This document shows, one piece after another, positions 11,218 to 23,800 of a stretch of 55,347 nucleotides of DNA (positions within the stretch are counted from its first letter, which is position 1; each line of letters opens with the position of its first letter). The stretch is from the NCBI GenBank assembly GCA_003049485.1, contig PYST01000137.1:1-55347 (forward strand), read 5' to 3'. The notes under the pieces are model-generated. The model did no database searches. It was not told the origin of the DNA and saw nothing but the letters and a program-made list of their open reading frames with translations. The translations under genes were made by a program, and so were the position numbers. This DNA is from Ophioceras dolichostomum. Its lineage: Eukaryota > Ascomycota > Sordariomycetes > Magnaporthales > Ophioceraceae.

Positions 11218-14200
11218 ATGGGGAAAGAAAAGAAGAAGTCCGCGGCTCTTGCTGCGGCTTCAACGGGCGGGGGCCATGCCAAGGAACGGCATAGAAGGGC
11301 TGCCCGGTATCATCCCGACCACCGGGCGCCCGCACCTCATCCCCCAAGCCCGACCGTCCTTCCAGGTCTGGATGGACGGCTTCCAAAGCACGTTCCACAG
11401 TCAAAGCACCGGTCGTATCTGGAGTTTGTGGAGAACAAAGACAAGAAGAAGAAACTCGAGTTTGAGGTAGGCAACGAACGGTAGAGCAGTGCTTCCGTCT
11501 CTCGTGCCCCGGGCCGCTCCGGCGTTAGTTTCCGTTCGGCCTTGGTGGGATTCTCTCACGGCTTATGCCCTCCAACCATCTCGTCTCCCTCCTTTTTCAC
11601 TATAACCCCTCCCCTCCCCTCCCTCTCTCGTCCCCCTCGTCTTCCCTGACTTCCCGGATGTGTAACCGCGTTTCTGTGCACAGGTTACCACGAAGCGGGA
11701 TCCGCCCGCTGGCTTCGAGTTCGTGCCTCTCGGGAATCCGGACCTAACCACGGCCTGCAAAGAAATCTCTCGAGAGAATGATGCCATGATCTTCATTGTA
11801 TCGGTAGGAAACAGAAACCGATTGGATCCCTCACAGTTTTGAAAACACAGTGGTTATGCGTGGTCGCGCTAAACACATTACAATATAGGACGCGAAATAT
11901 CAAGACGACAACGGATTCAGGGTCGAGGTCAACAGAATAGGCCACCACATCCGCAAGAGGATCGTGGACGAAGCCCGGGCCTCGCTCGGCCAGGCCCCAG
12001 AAAGCTTTCCCGATCCCCGAGACGAGGATGTCCCGGAACCAATCCCTGAGTCGCAGGAACAGATCAATGCCCAGGCTGAAGCACACATTAGGGATCTTTT
12101 CCCGCGAATGCCATATACGGACCGCCAATTGATCATCGAGCATTCCTTTAGAAAGGTGAGTATTTCGATTTCGCTATCACCTCTATGCTAGACGTGGAGT
12201 GGCATATTCTCAACGCTTGTGCATGAATAGGATCAACGCCGCCCAGGCAAGCAGACAGTCGGTTTGGCGCCGGGTTTGCGGCTGGCTCGACGAGTCCAGC
12301 TTGCGGTCGTGGCGCACGTACGACACACTCACACGCGCTACGACCAGCTACTCAGGGAGACCGACTGGGCTAGAGCCCGAAAGGCCGTCGAGTCCGTGTG
12401 TCTGGACGTGCTCGCGAAGTGGCGAGGAGATGAGGAGACCGGTCGGGATCAGCTCGACGAGATACTCCGTGAAGTGATCGTCATTTCTGACGATGAAGAG
12501 AGCGACGGCGATGCCGACAGCGACGATGATTACAACGATAGCGACGCTGACTATTTCAGCGAGGTCGAGGACGATCATGGCCGTCAGATCGAACGCCCTC
12601 CCAGAACGGGTGGCGACCCTGGGCTGAGTGACGGGCGACGGAACGTCTCCATCGTCCCGCAATCCAGGGTCGAAGCCCGTCCGGTCGTTCATGGCTCAAT
12701 TGAACACGATGAGCTCCTGCGTGTGCGGCTGTCGCCCAGGGACGTCCGGAGAATGGGGGGCGGTCAACCGAGAGTTAAGGGCTTTCGGAGATATGCTGCC
12801 CAGGCGGCGCGTGACGAGGCGCTTCAGGAGCGATGGAAGCAGGCGCGCGAGAGGGTCTGGCTTGACAGACCCCCGGCGCTTGCTCCTTTATCCTACCCGG
12901 CGCCGGCGCCAGCTGCAGTGGCAGTGGCGCCGGCGACAATGGTGGTCCCTGTTCGAGCCTCGGCACCGGTTCAGCCTCCAGCCCCCGGCCCACGCGTCAG
13001 CAGCCCCATGCGTAGTGTGCCGCCGCCAGTACTTACGCGCCATGTCTATGACATGAACGGCCGTGTGCTCGAAGTCCACGACGGGCCTAGTCGGTCCGAG
13101 TATCGTGCGACCCCGCCACCAGTTGTATGGAGCGAGACTAGAGAACAGCAGCCGGCGCAGCAGTCCGGCATGGTTTACCATAGGAGTCATGAACGGGTCA
13201 GATCACAAGGCGGTCTGTCCTTGAGTCGGTCGCCAAGTCAGACGGACTATCGTAGCCCGCGGCAACCCAGTCATCCTCAGCCGCCGCCCGTCGATTCAAG
13301 GGATATTGTCTTGCCGTCCATCGAGCCGAGATCCCCTGAGACGGATCGTTCGCTCCGCCACCCTTCTGTTGCCAACAACTATTCCCCGACGCCGTCCGCA
13401 TACCCCCCGGTCTTCCATCGGCGATCAGCTAGCCCCGTTCGGCGGGCACCGTACGTTCCTGGTGTGCTATACGCGGCGCTGAGGGAACGCGAGCCTCTCG
13501 TAGCGCCGCAGCACTTCATCGGAGAGCCACGCTACGGGGGCGCGAGAGCTCCCACAGTCCAGCCTGAACATATCAGGAGACTCGCTGATGACCAGCGTGC
13601 CGAGTTCCCCCGCCTCCCCTCACGTCTCACTGAGCCGCACGTGGGCATCGGCGGCGTTCCCCCTCAGGCGCCGTATGATGCCCACGGAATGGCGTATGCC
13701 CGCCCCATCCACCAGCACCCCTCGCTCTCAAATGACGGTCGCCCGTTATTCATTGCAGAGTCTCGCCCTGCCCTCCTTGGTCGCTCGGATAGCCCCATCC
13801 TTAGAACGGAGGGGCGTCCGATCGTCGTTGAGGAGTGGGGCCTTCCTGGGAGTGAGCGGCGTCCCTACCTAGTTCACGACTGGGAGTCGACGCCGGAGAC
13901 CGTTCCCGTGGTTCCAGCGCGTACGCCATATCGAGAGCCGGCTCATCAGCCACGCTTCGTGGAGCCAGCTGTGGCCCACGTAGTGGTGACTCGAGCCCCG
14001 TTGACCATTCCCGCGCACGCCCCCCTTAGCCAGGGCCCCAGACATGATCGGCCGAATTATGATGCGCCGGCGGGGCCCACCTTCACTCCCGTGGCGGGAT
14101 ACTACCAAAGAGCTCCCGTCGCGCCTGAGCCCGTCCCTGGTCACGGTGGTCCTGTTCCCCAGGACCAGTTCCGCCACGAACCTAGGCTAGTCAGAGTTGA

Positions 14201-14435
14201 AGGGGGTGATTTGCCTGTTGGACTAGAATATCACCACGGAGGCCATCGGTAAGTGCCACTGTCCACCTTGTCTCGATGACTCGTCTTGGCCTTAGTGGCG
14301 TGCTTACAGATTCCTCTCTCCCTTCGCAGACTTCCAGGCCCTGGTCTGGTGCCACCTCTGGAATTTGCGCGCCCACATCCCAGCCAAGGCCATCTTCCAC
14401 CGCCACGACCGCCACCCCAACAACCTCCGTATTAG
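11218..14435 (+). CDS. DUF2293-domain protein with long disordered C-terminus
   Basis: Five exons (11218-11466, 11684-11803, 11889-12155, 12231-14248, 14330-14435) give 919 aa, with all junctions in phase. The first about 80 aa are Lys/His-rich. A folded region follows (about 84-290). Its second half (LFPRMPYTDR, then ETDWARARKAVES and CLDVLAKWRGD) matches what I know of fungal DUF2293, whose function is unknown. After that comes an acidic D/E/S stretch and about 600 aa of Pro/Arg/Ser-rich sequence with repeated Pro-Ser-Pro and Arg-Tyr units, probably unstructured. The last intron rests on a GTAAGTG donor at 14249. If it were retained, translation would stop at 14252, four codons past the shared part, instead of adding the Pro-rich tail. 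Nuclear or RNA-related function would be speculation. Confidence 0.85.
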
Positions 14436-15335
14436 ACTGGGGAATGAACAGCGAAACCTCGCCACCCTCACGACTCGTCCACAAGAATTCCCCATCCTCC
14501 CGGCGATCATATTCACAAACATGCCTCGCCTACCTCTACCTTTCCTGATTGGAATTGGTCGTTCTGAGCATGTATGTATTGCCTCGACCTCTGGCAAAGC
14601 CATTCAACTGCCAACATCTGTTCACATACTGCGGCTCAGAGTGTCTTTATAGACCTCTTGGTTTCCTGGTTTCATATTCACGATGGTGTTCTGCAGAGGC
14701 GCAGGCTCGGATCAGGTCGGATCATCAACATCTTGTTTCTTTATTTTTTCGGCACGATACCCCTGGGTACGAGTTACGATGCATTGTCATGATAGGTACT
14801 GTTTGGGTCATTTTGGTGCATAGGTTGGGCGCACGGATACTACATTTGTAGGCGATGCTATTCAACCTTCGCCTTGCATTCTCAGCGGCGTCAGGACGGC
14901 AATCCGGGTCGTTCAAGATCTCAAGTGTTAGATCACTCGGAGGCGAAACGATACAACAGTAGACTACTACCTAGGTACCTCAATACGTCTGACCCAACAC
15001 TGGGTCGTGTTCCTTGCTGCCCGTGCCGCGTGTGCGGATTTGTGTCCAAGTACTTCTTCGTCCCACCAGGAGTATCTTAGACGAGCTGGGACAGTCGCCA
15101 TAGGAAAGAATAATGGAAGGAGAAAGGAGAAGGGCCTTGATGCCCTCGACCTGAGCGGAAGCCCAGTAAGGTAGTGAATGCGAACAGTGCCAAAATGTTC
15201 CTTCGAAAGAGAGATGGCGCCCAAGCAGAAAGAGACCGCGATTTGATTATGAAACCTCCCATCAAAGCTAAGAGACCAAGGTTCAAGATTCCATCCTACA
15301 GCCTAAGACCCTTAAAGCAACGCCCATGGCAGCAC
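14436..15335. other. Convergent intergenic region
   Basis: This lies between the 3' ends of the DUF2293 gene and cue5. It probably holds both 3' UTRs. I see no repeat or gene in it. Confidence 0.5.
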
Positions 15336-17064
15336 TTAGCTCTTCTTCGCCGCCACCTCGCTTCCAGACTTGTCATCAACGATGCTCTCATTCATGGCTT
15401 CCGCGGCCGCCTTGCGCAGCCTCTCGCTATCCTCCATCTTGATCTCACCGCCGCTAAGGCTGTTCCCTTTCTTGTGCTCCTTGCCCGCGGCGTCCTTCTC
15501 ATCTTCGCTGTCGCCGAGGCTGAACGGGTCGTTCTCTGCTATCGGGCTGGGGTCCATCGTGGACAGCGGCTGCCACTTGCTCGACTTTGCGCCGCCGGCC
15601 GCCGCCGCCGAGTCCTTCGGCGGCACGCGGGGCGACGCGTTGTACGGGTCGTCGATCTCGTCGGCCCCCTCGCGGAAGGCGACCTTGCGGCCGTCGGCGG
15701 ATGGCTTGGGCGATGTTGACGGTGGAGGAGGCCGGAAGAGGTGGGGGTTTTGCGATGTGCGGGCGTCGCGTGCAGGGGCTTAATTTCAAGCATCGTCCTG
15801 AGTTAGCAAGCCCGTTGGATAGAAGCCCTTGCTGCGGGCGAGCGGCTAGAAGTAGAGGGTAGAAACTTACTGCCGTCACTGTGGAACTTCATGCCTGCGA
15901 AGTCGTCACTGAGGACTTGTGGATCCGCATCGTAGCGGTCGTAGTCGCCGCTGCGCCTAGCGGCCTCGGCACTCTGTCGACCACCCGCCCTGGGACCCTG
16001 GCCCTGTGTGTACTGTTGCCCTGGCTGTTGCCCCTGCTGATGCGGTCTGTGGTCGCCATCGTCGTCGTTGAACTCGTCGTCGATGCGCTTCTTCAGGCTC
16101 TGGAACCACGTGTTGACCGTCTTCTGGGTCTCGGCGAAGCCCTTGCGCAGGTTCTCCCTGATCACCGGGAGATCGTCATCCACAAAACTGTGCTCGCGCT
16201 CCCCGTCGCGGTCCCTAGGATGGCCCTCGAAGTTCCTATTCATGTCCAAGCCCGTTTGCTGCCGCGCGGGCCTGCCGCCGTAAGACCGGTTGCTCGTCCG
16301 AGACTCGTACGCGCTCACGTTCTCATAGTGCTGCGCGAGCTGGCGAGCATACTGTTCGTCTGCCTCCAGCTGCGACTGCGGGGTCGCTCCCGCGGCGGGG
16401 GCCGTGGGTCGCGGGGGCTGCGGCGGTGGTTGCTCCTCGACTTCCCGGCTTGCGGCTTCCGGGTCGGTCATCTCTGCAGGAATGATACATCGATCTGTCA
16501 GTCTAAAACGATTCCATGCACACCATTCCTCCTCCCCAGCCACAGCTCGCCATCAAGGATAAGGCTGGAAGTATCCCGTACCAAGCAAGGCGTTGAAGGC
16601 AGGGTCAAGACGGCCGCCGCTGGCCGAGAGCACGGCCTTTATAACGGACTCATCAATGGAGGGGAAGGCCTCCTTCAACATCATCTGGGCCTTCTGTTGC
16701 TCGGTCATGGGTCGAGGGGGCTTCGGGGGCGGCGTCTCTTCAGCAGTTCCAGGCGCACTCGCGGGGGCGGCAGACGCAGCACCAGGCGCACCCGTCGCAG
16801 TATTGGCAGCCGAGGAATCCATCACGCCGGTCTCCTGAATGTCGTCGTCGTCCAAATCGAGTGGCCTAGCTGTGGTGGGGGATTCCGGAGCGGTTTCCAC
16901 CGCAGTGGATTTGGTCTACATGTCGACGAGAATGGCCAAATAGGGTGGTCAGTATGCCTTGGCGGGCCAGCTGTAATGCTGCATAAAAAGGGATGTTTGA
17001 GGATCAGGATAAACCCCGGCCTAGACCGGGCAGACAGACTCACGTTGTCGGCTTGTGCAGACAT
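15336..17064 (-). CDS. cue5: CUE-domain ubiquitin-binding autophagy receptor, Cue5-like
   Basis: Four exons (17044-17064, 16582-16915, 15871-16473, 15336-15778) give 466 aa; yeast Cue5 has 411. A fungal N-terminal signature ESPTTARPLD is followed by the CUE domain (about 77-121). The CUE domain has the ubiquitin-contact FP (91-92) and LL (117-118) pairs, and its end, LLEMTDPE, is rebuilt across an intron. Near the C-terminus, WQPL (388-391) has the form of an Atg8-interacting motif and is, from memory, identical to the AIM described in yeast Cue5. A DPFSLGD element follows. By homology the protein links ubiquitinated aggregates to Atg8 membranes. The first coding exon is only 21 nt, and the last intron ends in an unusual TTAAG acceptor, which phase requires. 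It shares a 0.5-kb divergent promoter with vps20. Confidence 0.92.
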
Positions 17065-17603
17065 CATCGGAGGGCAACGAGATGAAGGTCACAAACAACG
17101 AAATTGGGGAAAAAAGAAAGAGTCTGAGAAAGCCAACCTGTGATCCAGAGAGATAAAGAATAATAATTGCATTCGTGATAGGGTAAACAGGAGCAACAAA
17201 TGCTTCATGCATTCGCACTGGCATGAGGTGAGATCATGTGGCGGGGTGGTCTGGGGGTGACGACGCTAACGCCACGTCTTGTCGTCAGCTTCAGCCACTG
17301 TGCCCCTCACTGCTCCCATATCCATTGCTGATAAGGATAAGGCAGGCAACTGAATGCGGCACCCTGCAGCAATGACGACGGATGGGTCTGTGGAAGGTCG
17401 CAAAGTAACCGCATTCTGGAGTTTCGCGAGTTACTCTCCCATCACCTACGCTGGCGAAAGTCTCAACTTCTTCCATGCGACAAGCTATGGCGAGATGAAG
17501 CCACAAGCTTCCTGTCTATCCAGTCTCTCCTTCAATCTATTATTGTACTCTGCCGACTTTACCCTATGAATTCTCACCTGTTATCGATATACGTTTCACC
17601 AAG
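17065..17603. other. Divergent promoter region, cue5 / vps20
   Basis: 539 bp separate the two start codons, so the genes may share control elements. Nothing else is visible. Confidence 0.5.
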
Positions 17604-18431
17604 ATGGGCAACAACTCGAGCCGGGTTACTGCCCAGGATAAGTATGTATACCTACCCATCCCGAGGTAGCTCCCCTTCACCGAACAGCGGGGAAAGCCAT
17701 ACGATGCGATATCTAATATCTGACTGGATATGCGATCTTTCACAGGGCCATCCTTGACCTCAAGAACCAGCGGGACAAGCTACACAGATACCAGAAGCGC
17801 ATCACGCTGCTCACGGACAAGGAGACCGAGATAGCGAAGCAGATGCTCGCGCAGGGCGATAAGAAGCGGGCGCTACTGGCTCTGCGGCGCAAGAAGTACC
17901 AGGAGTCGCTGCTGTCCAAGACGGACGCGCAGCTGGACCAGCTGGAGAAGCTGGCGTCCAGCGTCGAGTTCGCCTTGATAGCGAAGGACGTCGTCTTCGG
18001 CCTGCAGCAGGGCACCAAGGTCCTCCAGGAGATCAACCGGGAGATAGGCGGCATAGAGCACGTCGAGAAGCTGATGGGCGAGAACGCCGAGGCGATCGCT
18101 TACCAAGAGGTATGTTGGGAGTGGGTGGTATGGGAATGGATCAAACCCACTGCTGAAGAAAGATTTGCTGACCCATCTTTCGAATTTTGTCGACGTGTAG
18201 GAAGTCAGCGAGATGCTCGGCGGCAGGATGTCGAACCAGGATGAGGACGAAGTCGAGGACGAACTGGCAGCCCTAGAAGCCGAAGTCTCGGGAGTCGTTT
18301 CGCTGCCGAACGCCCCACAGACAAACCTCCCCGCCGCAGAGCCGGCGAATGCGGAGGCGGAGGCGGGCAAGGCATCGCCCGTCCCTGCAAGGAGAGAACC
18401 AGAACAAGAACGAGTAGCCATGTTGGCCTAA
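17604..18431 (+). CDS. vps20: ESCRT-III subunit Vps20 (CHMP6)
   Basis: Three exons (17604-17641, 17746-18109, 18201-18431) give 210 aa; yeast Vps20 has 221. The N-terminus MGNNSS fits the N-myristoylation consensus, and Vps20 is known to be myristoylated. The basic, helical Snf7 core follows (KAILDLKNQRDKLHRYQ, then LLALRRKKYQE), with a long coiled-coil region to about residue 135. The acidic C-terminal part (EDEVEDELAALEAE) is the typical autoinhibitory/MIM-bearing tail. Vps20 links ESCRT-II to Snf7 polymerisation at endosomes. The first exon encodes little more than the myristoylation signal. Confidence 0.95.
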
Positions 18432-20893
18432 AGTCAGGACGGCTGGGGCCCTGGCAGGAAGTGGGCGAAAAGCTCCAGCGGACCACGAATCGTTTGTTAG
18501 GCGATAGACATTTTGAGGCATGTCCGGTTTACTGAAGCAAGGCGTTCGACAGGTCCTATTTTGAATAATGAGGCTACAATTTGTTCCGATTCTGTGCTTG
18601 TGTGGTAGTAAGGTCAAGGAAGTTTTCTTTTTTTTTCGAAGTTGATACAATGATGCAGTGAGACTGTGTTGTGATATGAACCAGGCATCATACACATGTA
18701 TGCAGATTGAGGCGAACCCACATGTCGGTTCGTGCTTTTCAGCTCAGGATAGCTGCAGATGCTGTCAATTCGGGGCTTCATCGGTGTGGCAATGGGTGCT
18801 GGCTCACGGGGTTGTTGTTAGCTCATTTTGGCGATGTCTTACTAAGGCTTTGCCCAGAACTGTTACATCCGTAGGTACCACCAGGTAAGGTTGAATGTTG
18901 GAGAGGTGAAGCCTCGAGTCGCGAGCATTATGTATTGTTGCAGTATGCTTTCCCCTCCTTTGTTCATACACAGTAGCGGCTCGACGTCAACCAGGTCAAT
19001 TTCCCCGCCAGGCCAGCGGGACATGAGTCTAAAAATCGTGAGCCCTCCGATCGATTTGCTCCACTATCCCGCAGCAGGTCAGCCTCGCGGTCTTGAGAAC
19101 ACATGGGCTGATGCGCGATGCTGATTGGTTCAAAATGGAGCAGGACCTGGCAGTCAGTTGAACGAGACCACAACTAATCCACTATCAGAACCGCTACCCA
19201 CTGCCACCACTGTCGCCGTCCTATCAACGGCGACAGACCTACCTGTGAGAGGAGGGGGTGCATCCCCCCAAACGAGCAAGACTTCGAAAGCTCTACCGTG
19301 TGCCCGTCCTCGGGTTATTTGTTCGAGTAGGTACCTCATGTGCCGTTTTGCTCTCGCTCAAGCTGCCAAAGTACCTCTTCGGGAAGGTTCGAGTGGTTGA
19401 CCGTTTCGGGAAATCCGCCAGCGATTTCCTCGGTCCCAACCCAAGCCCAACACTCATCCTAACACAACTTGAAGTGACCTATCACCACCCAATGTTAAAC
19501 GTCACTTTGAACTAGAACTGACCGGCCGACGCTGCCCCTAGCCTTTCTCTCCCTACAAATCCCAACGAGGTCTCGTCACGGCATCGAGACCTGGTTATTC
19601 ATTCATTCATTTATTTATCTTTTTCCTTGGCGGCATCATTGTTGATATTCTAATTTCCTCTCGTTCCCTTCGGCAGGGGTTCTGGCCGAGGCTCTCGACG
19701 CCGTCACTGCTGGACCACATCTACCAAACCTATAAAAGCTCGGCTGGTTGGGGGTGCCGTCTCACTTCTATAGCGGCACAGACCACGGTCCCTTCCCCCA
19801 ACTTGGAGCAAAGCGTCCCTGGCTCGGGCCAGCCTTCCCCCAGGTAAGCCACCAATATGATCATTCTTGGCTTCGGTGTAGTGATGTTTACCGGTACCTT
19901 GCTTCTTGGCCCATGATCTTGCACAAGCTCCAAGGTCCCTCCGTCCCTCCCTATCCACCACCTTTAACGTAGTCCCTCTACCTGTCCCCAGATCGAAGCA
20001 CCTGTTTGGAACTGACTGCACTGACCCGTGGAGATGGAATGGGGGGATCTGGCTGACCCCCAACTTGCATAGTCTGACTGACGTAGCACGCAGTCCGAGG
20101 ATCCCAGGGCCTTTCGGGTATGTACATGCAACCCCCTCCCCAAGTTTGGGTCTCTTCCCCGGCTGCTGCATTGCTAGATTGGCTTGTCTGCCCCCATGTT
20201 GGATTCTCATGTCGGAAGCTTCTGCAACAATAGTGGGACTTCGCATTGCTGCCACTCTGTGCCATTTTCATTCACAGGATTTGGAGCAGTATTGGAAGAA
20301 ATACTGTTGCATGCTTCAGTCCCTCAGCTCTACCTACTGGTCTGGCCTGGCCACGCTCGAAGTCGGGCTCAATTTTGGTTCCCCCATGATACCCACCCTG
20401 TGCGTCCGCATTTCTATTAGCCAATATTCTCCTGGCAAGCCCTCAGGTCGCCCCCTTCCGACTCGCCACAGGTTGATGGCGTCGCCTGCTCGATCTGGTT
20501 CGCCAACCCCATGTCTCGCTCGCCTACCTGGTCTTTCATTGTGCCACATGGGCTGTCCGCGTGCTCCGTTTCGCCTGCTTCTGCTTGGTCTTGGTCTCGG
20601 ACTGTAACTCAAAACCCTGACGCTCATGTTCATTTTCTCCTAGGTCAAGCAAGCCATTCTTTGGGTCCCATCATAGCGACGACTGCAGCCAGTCATCGTC
20701 GACGCCCAACGGTGCACCACAGGCCATTACAATTCTGGAACAGATCATTCGCCCTTGGCTCCCTCTTCGTGCATACGGCCGCACTGGAGCCCGACTTTGT
20801 TCGCGAATCCTCGCCTGAAAGCCCTCCCCCTTCCCCTACCCTGTCTCGGAAGTCCCTAGTCGCCAGAAGGCGCCGGATTTCCCAACCTTCACT
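18432..20893. other. Long gene-free region upstream of nuc-2
   Basis: 2.46 kb without a supportable gene separate vps20 from the nuc-2 start. Open frames across 19704-20607 lack ATG starts or recognisable products. The right half is C/T-rich, as in fungal 5' leaders, and a TATAAAA lies at about 19732. No ATG occurs between about 20630 and 20893, so a transcript starting there would have its first AUG at the nuc-2 start. I find no CACGTG site of the NUC-1/Pho4 type in it. Confidence 0.5.
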
Positions 20894-23800
20894 ATGTGAG
20901 CAGCTCTGCTTCCCCTCCCTCAAATATCGACTACTGCACCGCGTCGTGTGTGGGCGGCACACGCAAGCCTTCTGACTGGATTTCCCTCTTTGCAATGTAG
21001 GAAGTTTGGAAAGCAGATACAGAAACGGCAGCTTGAGGTACCAGAGTATGCAGCCAGCTTTGTGAACTACAAGGCTCTGAAAAAGGTGAATTCGCAAATC
21101 CTATAACCTCCTCCCTTTCTCTCTACACCTTGCTTTGTATGCTTTTTGTATGCTTTTGCGCACGTCGCCCTTTCTACACCTTCCCTCCTTCCTGTATAGC
21201 CAAAAAAAAAACCGCTCCACAAAATGATGGCATCCTACCCACGCTCTCCCAAAAAGGGCTCACCGACGATGTTGCCCCTGAGCCGTCTGTCCGCGCCGGA
21301 TATGCAGAACAAGGTGTTAGCTGGCGTGGCATATGTACATGCTGACCGCTGACTTCTGATGCATCAAATAGCTCATCAAAAAACTGTCCGCCACCCCCGT
21401 GTTAGGCGCACAGAATGACTGCCACTCTGGCACCGCTGTTGCTGGCCCATTAGATTCCCAGGCCTCCCTACAAGCAAACAAGGCTACGTTCTTCTTCCAA
21501 CTGGTAAGCAAGTAGCCCTCACTGGACGGCCTCCCTTAGCGCATGATGAGCGCGCCAGACGGTTTACTAACGCCAGCACAGGAGCGCGAGCTGGAGAAGG
21601 TGAACGCCTTCTACCTACAGAAAGAAGCCGAGGTATGTTGTGTATTGAATTGTTGCGTTTTCTTGTCTACTCGGTTTCTCCTTTTTATTTCGTCTGCGCC
21701 GAGGTTAGGGCAGTGTCTCATTACGCGAATCTAACCGCCGCCGCACCGCCGCTCCCGTCGATAGCTCAAGATTCGAGTCAAGACCCTCCTCGACAAGAAG
21801 AAGGTCCTCCAGGCACGGAGCCATGGCATATCGAGGCGATCTGCCAAATTCGCAACGCTCCAAGAGGGCTTTCAGCAGTTCGCGAACGACCTCAACAAAC
21901 TGCAACTGTTTGTGGAGATCAACGGTACCGCCTTCTCAAAGATCCTCAAGAAGTGGGACAAGACATCCAAGTCCAAGACCAAGGAGCTTTACCTCTCACG
22001 GGCGGTAGAGGTCCAGCCGTTCTTCAACGCCACTGTCATCAGCGAGCTGTCGGACCAGGCGACGACAAGCCTTCAGGAACTGGGTGCGTGGGCCGATGGC
22101 GACCACCTTGGCGACAGCATCGGCTTCGGAGATCCACGCAACGAACACATCGTCAGCAGCCAGCGCCTCCTGGGTACAGACGAGGGCGATGCAGACACCC
22201 TCCTGCTCGACACGGTGAAGAGCGGGAACCTGGAGTCGCTCAGGGATCTGCTGGGACGCATGCGCGCATCGTCGCCTGATCCGGACGGAGTCTCCACGGA
22301 CTCGGCCGCCAACATGGACATCTCGCTCCGGGAGCGCATCACCCGCACATTCCTGGCCTCCATCAATGAGGGCCCCCAGGCCTCGCTCGAGGTGCTCCTA
22401 AGCACAGGCTTGGTTGACATTCAGTCTGAGGACGACATCAACGAGAGGAACTGTCTTCATCAGGCAACCATATACGGGAATTCGTTCGTGCTTCAGTATG
22501 GCCTATCAAAAGGCGTTGTCGTCGGTAGGACTGACGTCTACGGCCGGGTCCCGCTTCATTATGCGAGCATGCACGGGCGTCTTGATATGCTTGCGGCGCT
22601 GCTTGCCGGTGAGTCTTTTTTTTGTCTGCCGCTCCCAAGTCTGTCTGTCTGGTCCGTCTTGACCCCATGCTGAGAATAGTTTCGTGTTTTGCCTGATCCA
22701 GCGGACCCCAAGACCATCGACCTCATAGACCACGACAATTTCACGCCACTAATTCACGCCATCATCCACGCCCATCTGGAGTGCGTGAAGCTGCTCCTCG
22801 ATGGTTCAGCACGGTTGGATCCCGCATCGGACACGGACCATGTACCCCTGAACCTGGCCTGCGAGCACGGCTCGGCAGCAATCGTCGAGCTGTTGCTGAA
22901 GCACGGCGCGCAGGTATTGCCAGATGCCGAGGGCCTCTACCCCCAGCATCTTGTGGCAAGGTCTGGCCAGACGCCGGATCTTCTCCTACTCCTCAAGGAG
23001 TACGGGGCCGACCTCAATCAAGTGGACAGGCTCTATGGCTGGACACCGCTGGTGCATGCTGCTAGCGAGGGCAACGTGCCGTGTCTGAAGGCATTGCTGG
23101 AAGTCGGCGTCGATCCCAACATACTCGACGAGAAAGACCTCGCGGCCATGTACTACGCCGCGTGGGAGGGACATTTGGAGTGCATGAAGCTTCTCGGGCC
23201 ACACAACCGTGGCCGGACGGTGAGCCCGTTGACGGCTACGCCGAACGGGGTGGCAGCGGGAGGGCTTGGGCTAATAATGGCAGGCAGCAGTAACGCGCCA
23301 GTGCCCATGACCCTGGACCCAGATGCCATTCCTATACTCGAGCTGCCCCCACCAATTATCCCCCTGAGGCGGTACGGGCACAACTTCTTGGACACCAAGA
23401 CGGTGGTGCAGATCAACTTCGAAGCGGAAAGCATAAACGGGAACGGGAAGAGCAGCAGCGAGCAGCCGCTCGTGTTCTTCCACGATAGCAAGTACCCGGC
23501 GGCGCGGCTCACCATCTCGTCCAAGGTGTCTGATCTGATCCCCAAGAACATCATCCTACCCTTCCAGGAGGATACGCGCCTGGTGTCGTTCCACGTCGAC
23601 AACCTTGACTCGTTTACGCTCGACTTCGACGTGTTCCCAACTTACGGCGCAAAAGTGATCGCCAAGACAGTGGCTCTGCCCAACACCTTCCGCACGCTGC
23701 TTAGCTCGTCGACGTCGGCCGGCCGCAGCTGCTGCCTACCGCTGTTCGACCCCAGGCTGCGGGCGATCGGGCAGCTCAGCTTCCACACCCAGGTGGTCAA

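Noticed and set aside
14245..14252. DUF2293 gene ending at 14252 without a last intron
   Set aside because: Possible, but GTAAGTG is a strong donor and a phase-correct acceptor gives a Pro-rich end like the preceding sequence; noted as an alternative in the feature.
19906..20607. 233-codon plus frame and overlapping 183-codon minus frame upstream of nuc-2
   Set aside because: The plus frame starts at TTG, both strands are open, and the residues look like translated C/T-rich leader. No motif or conserved pattern is visible.
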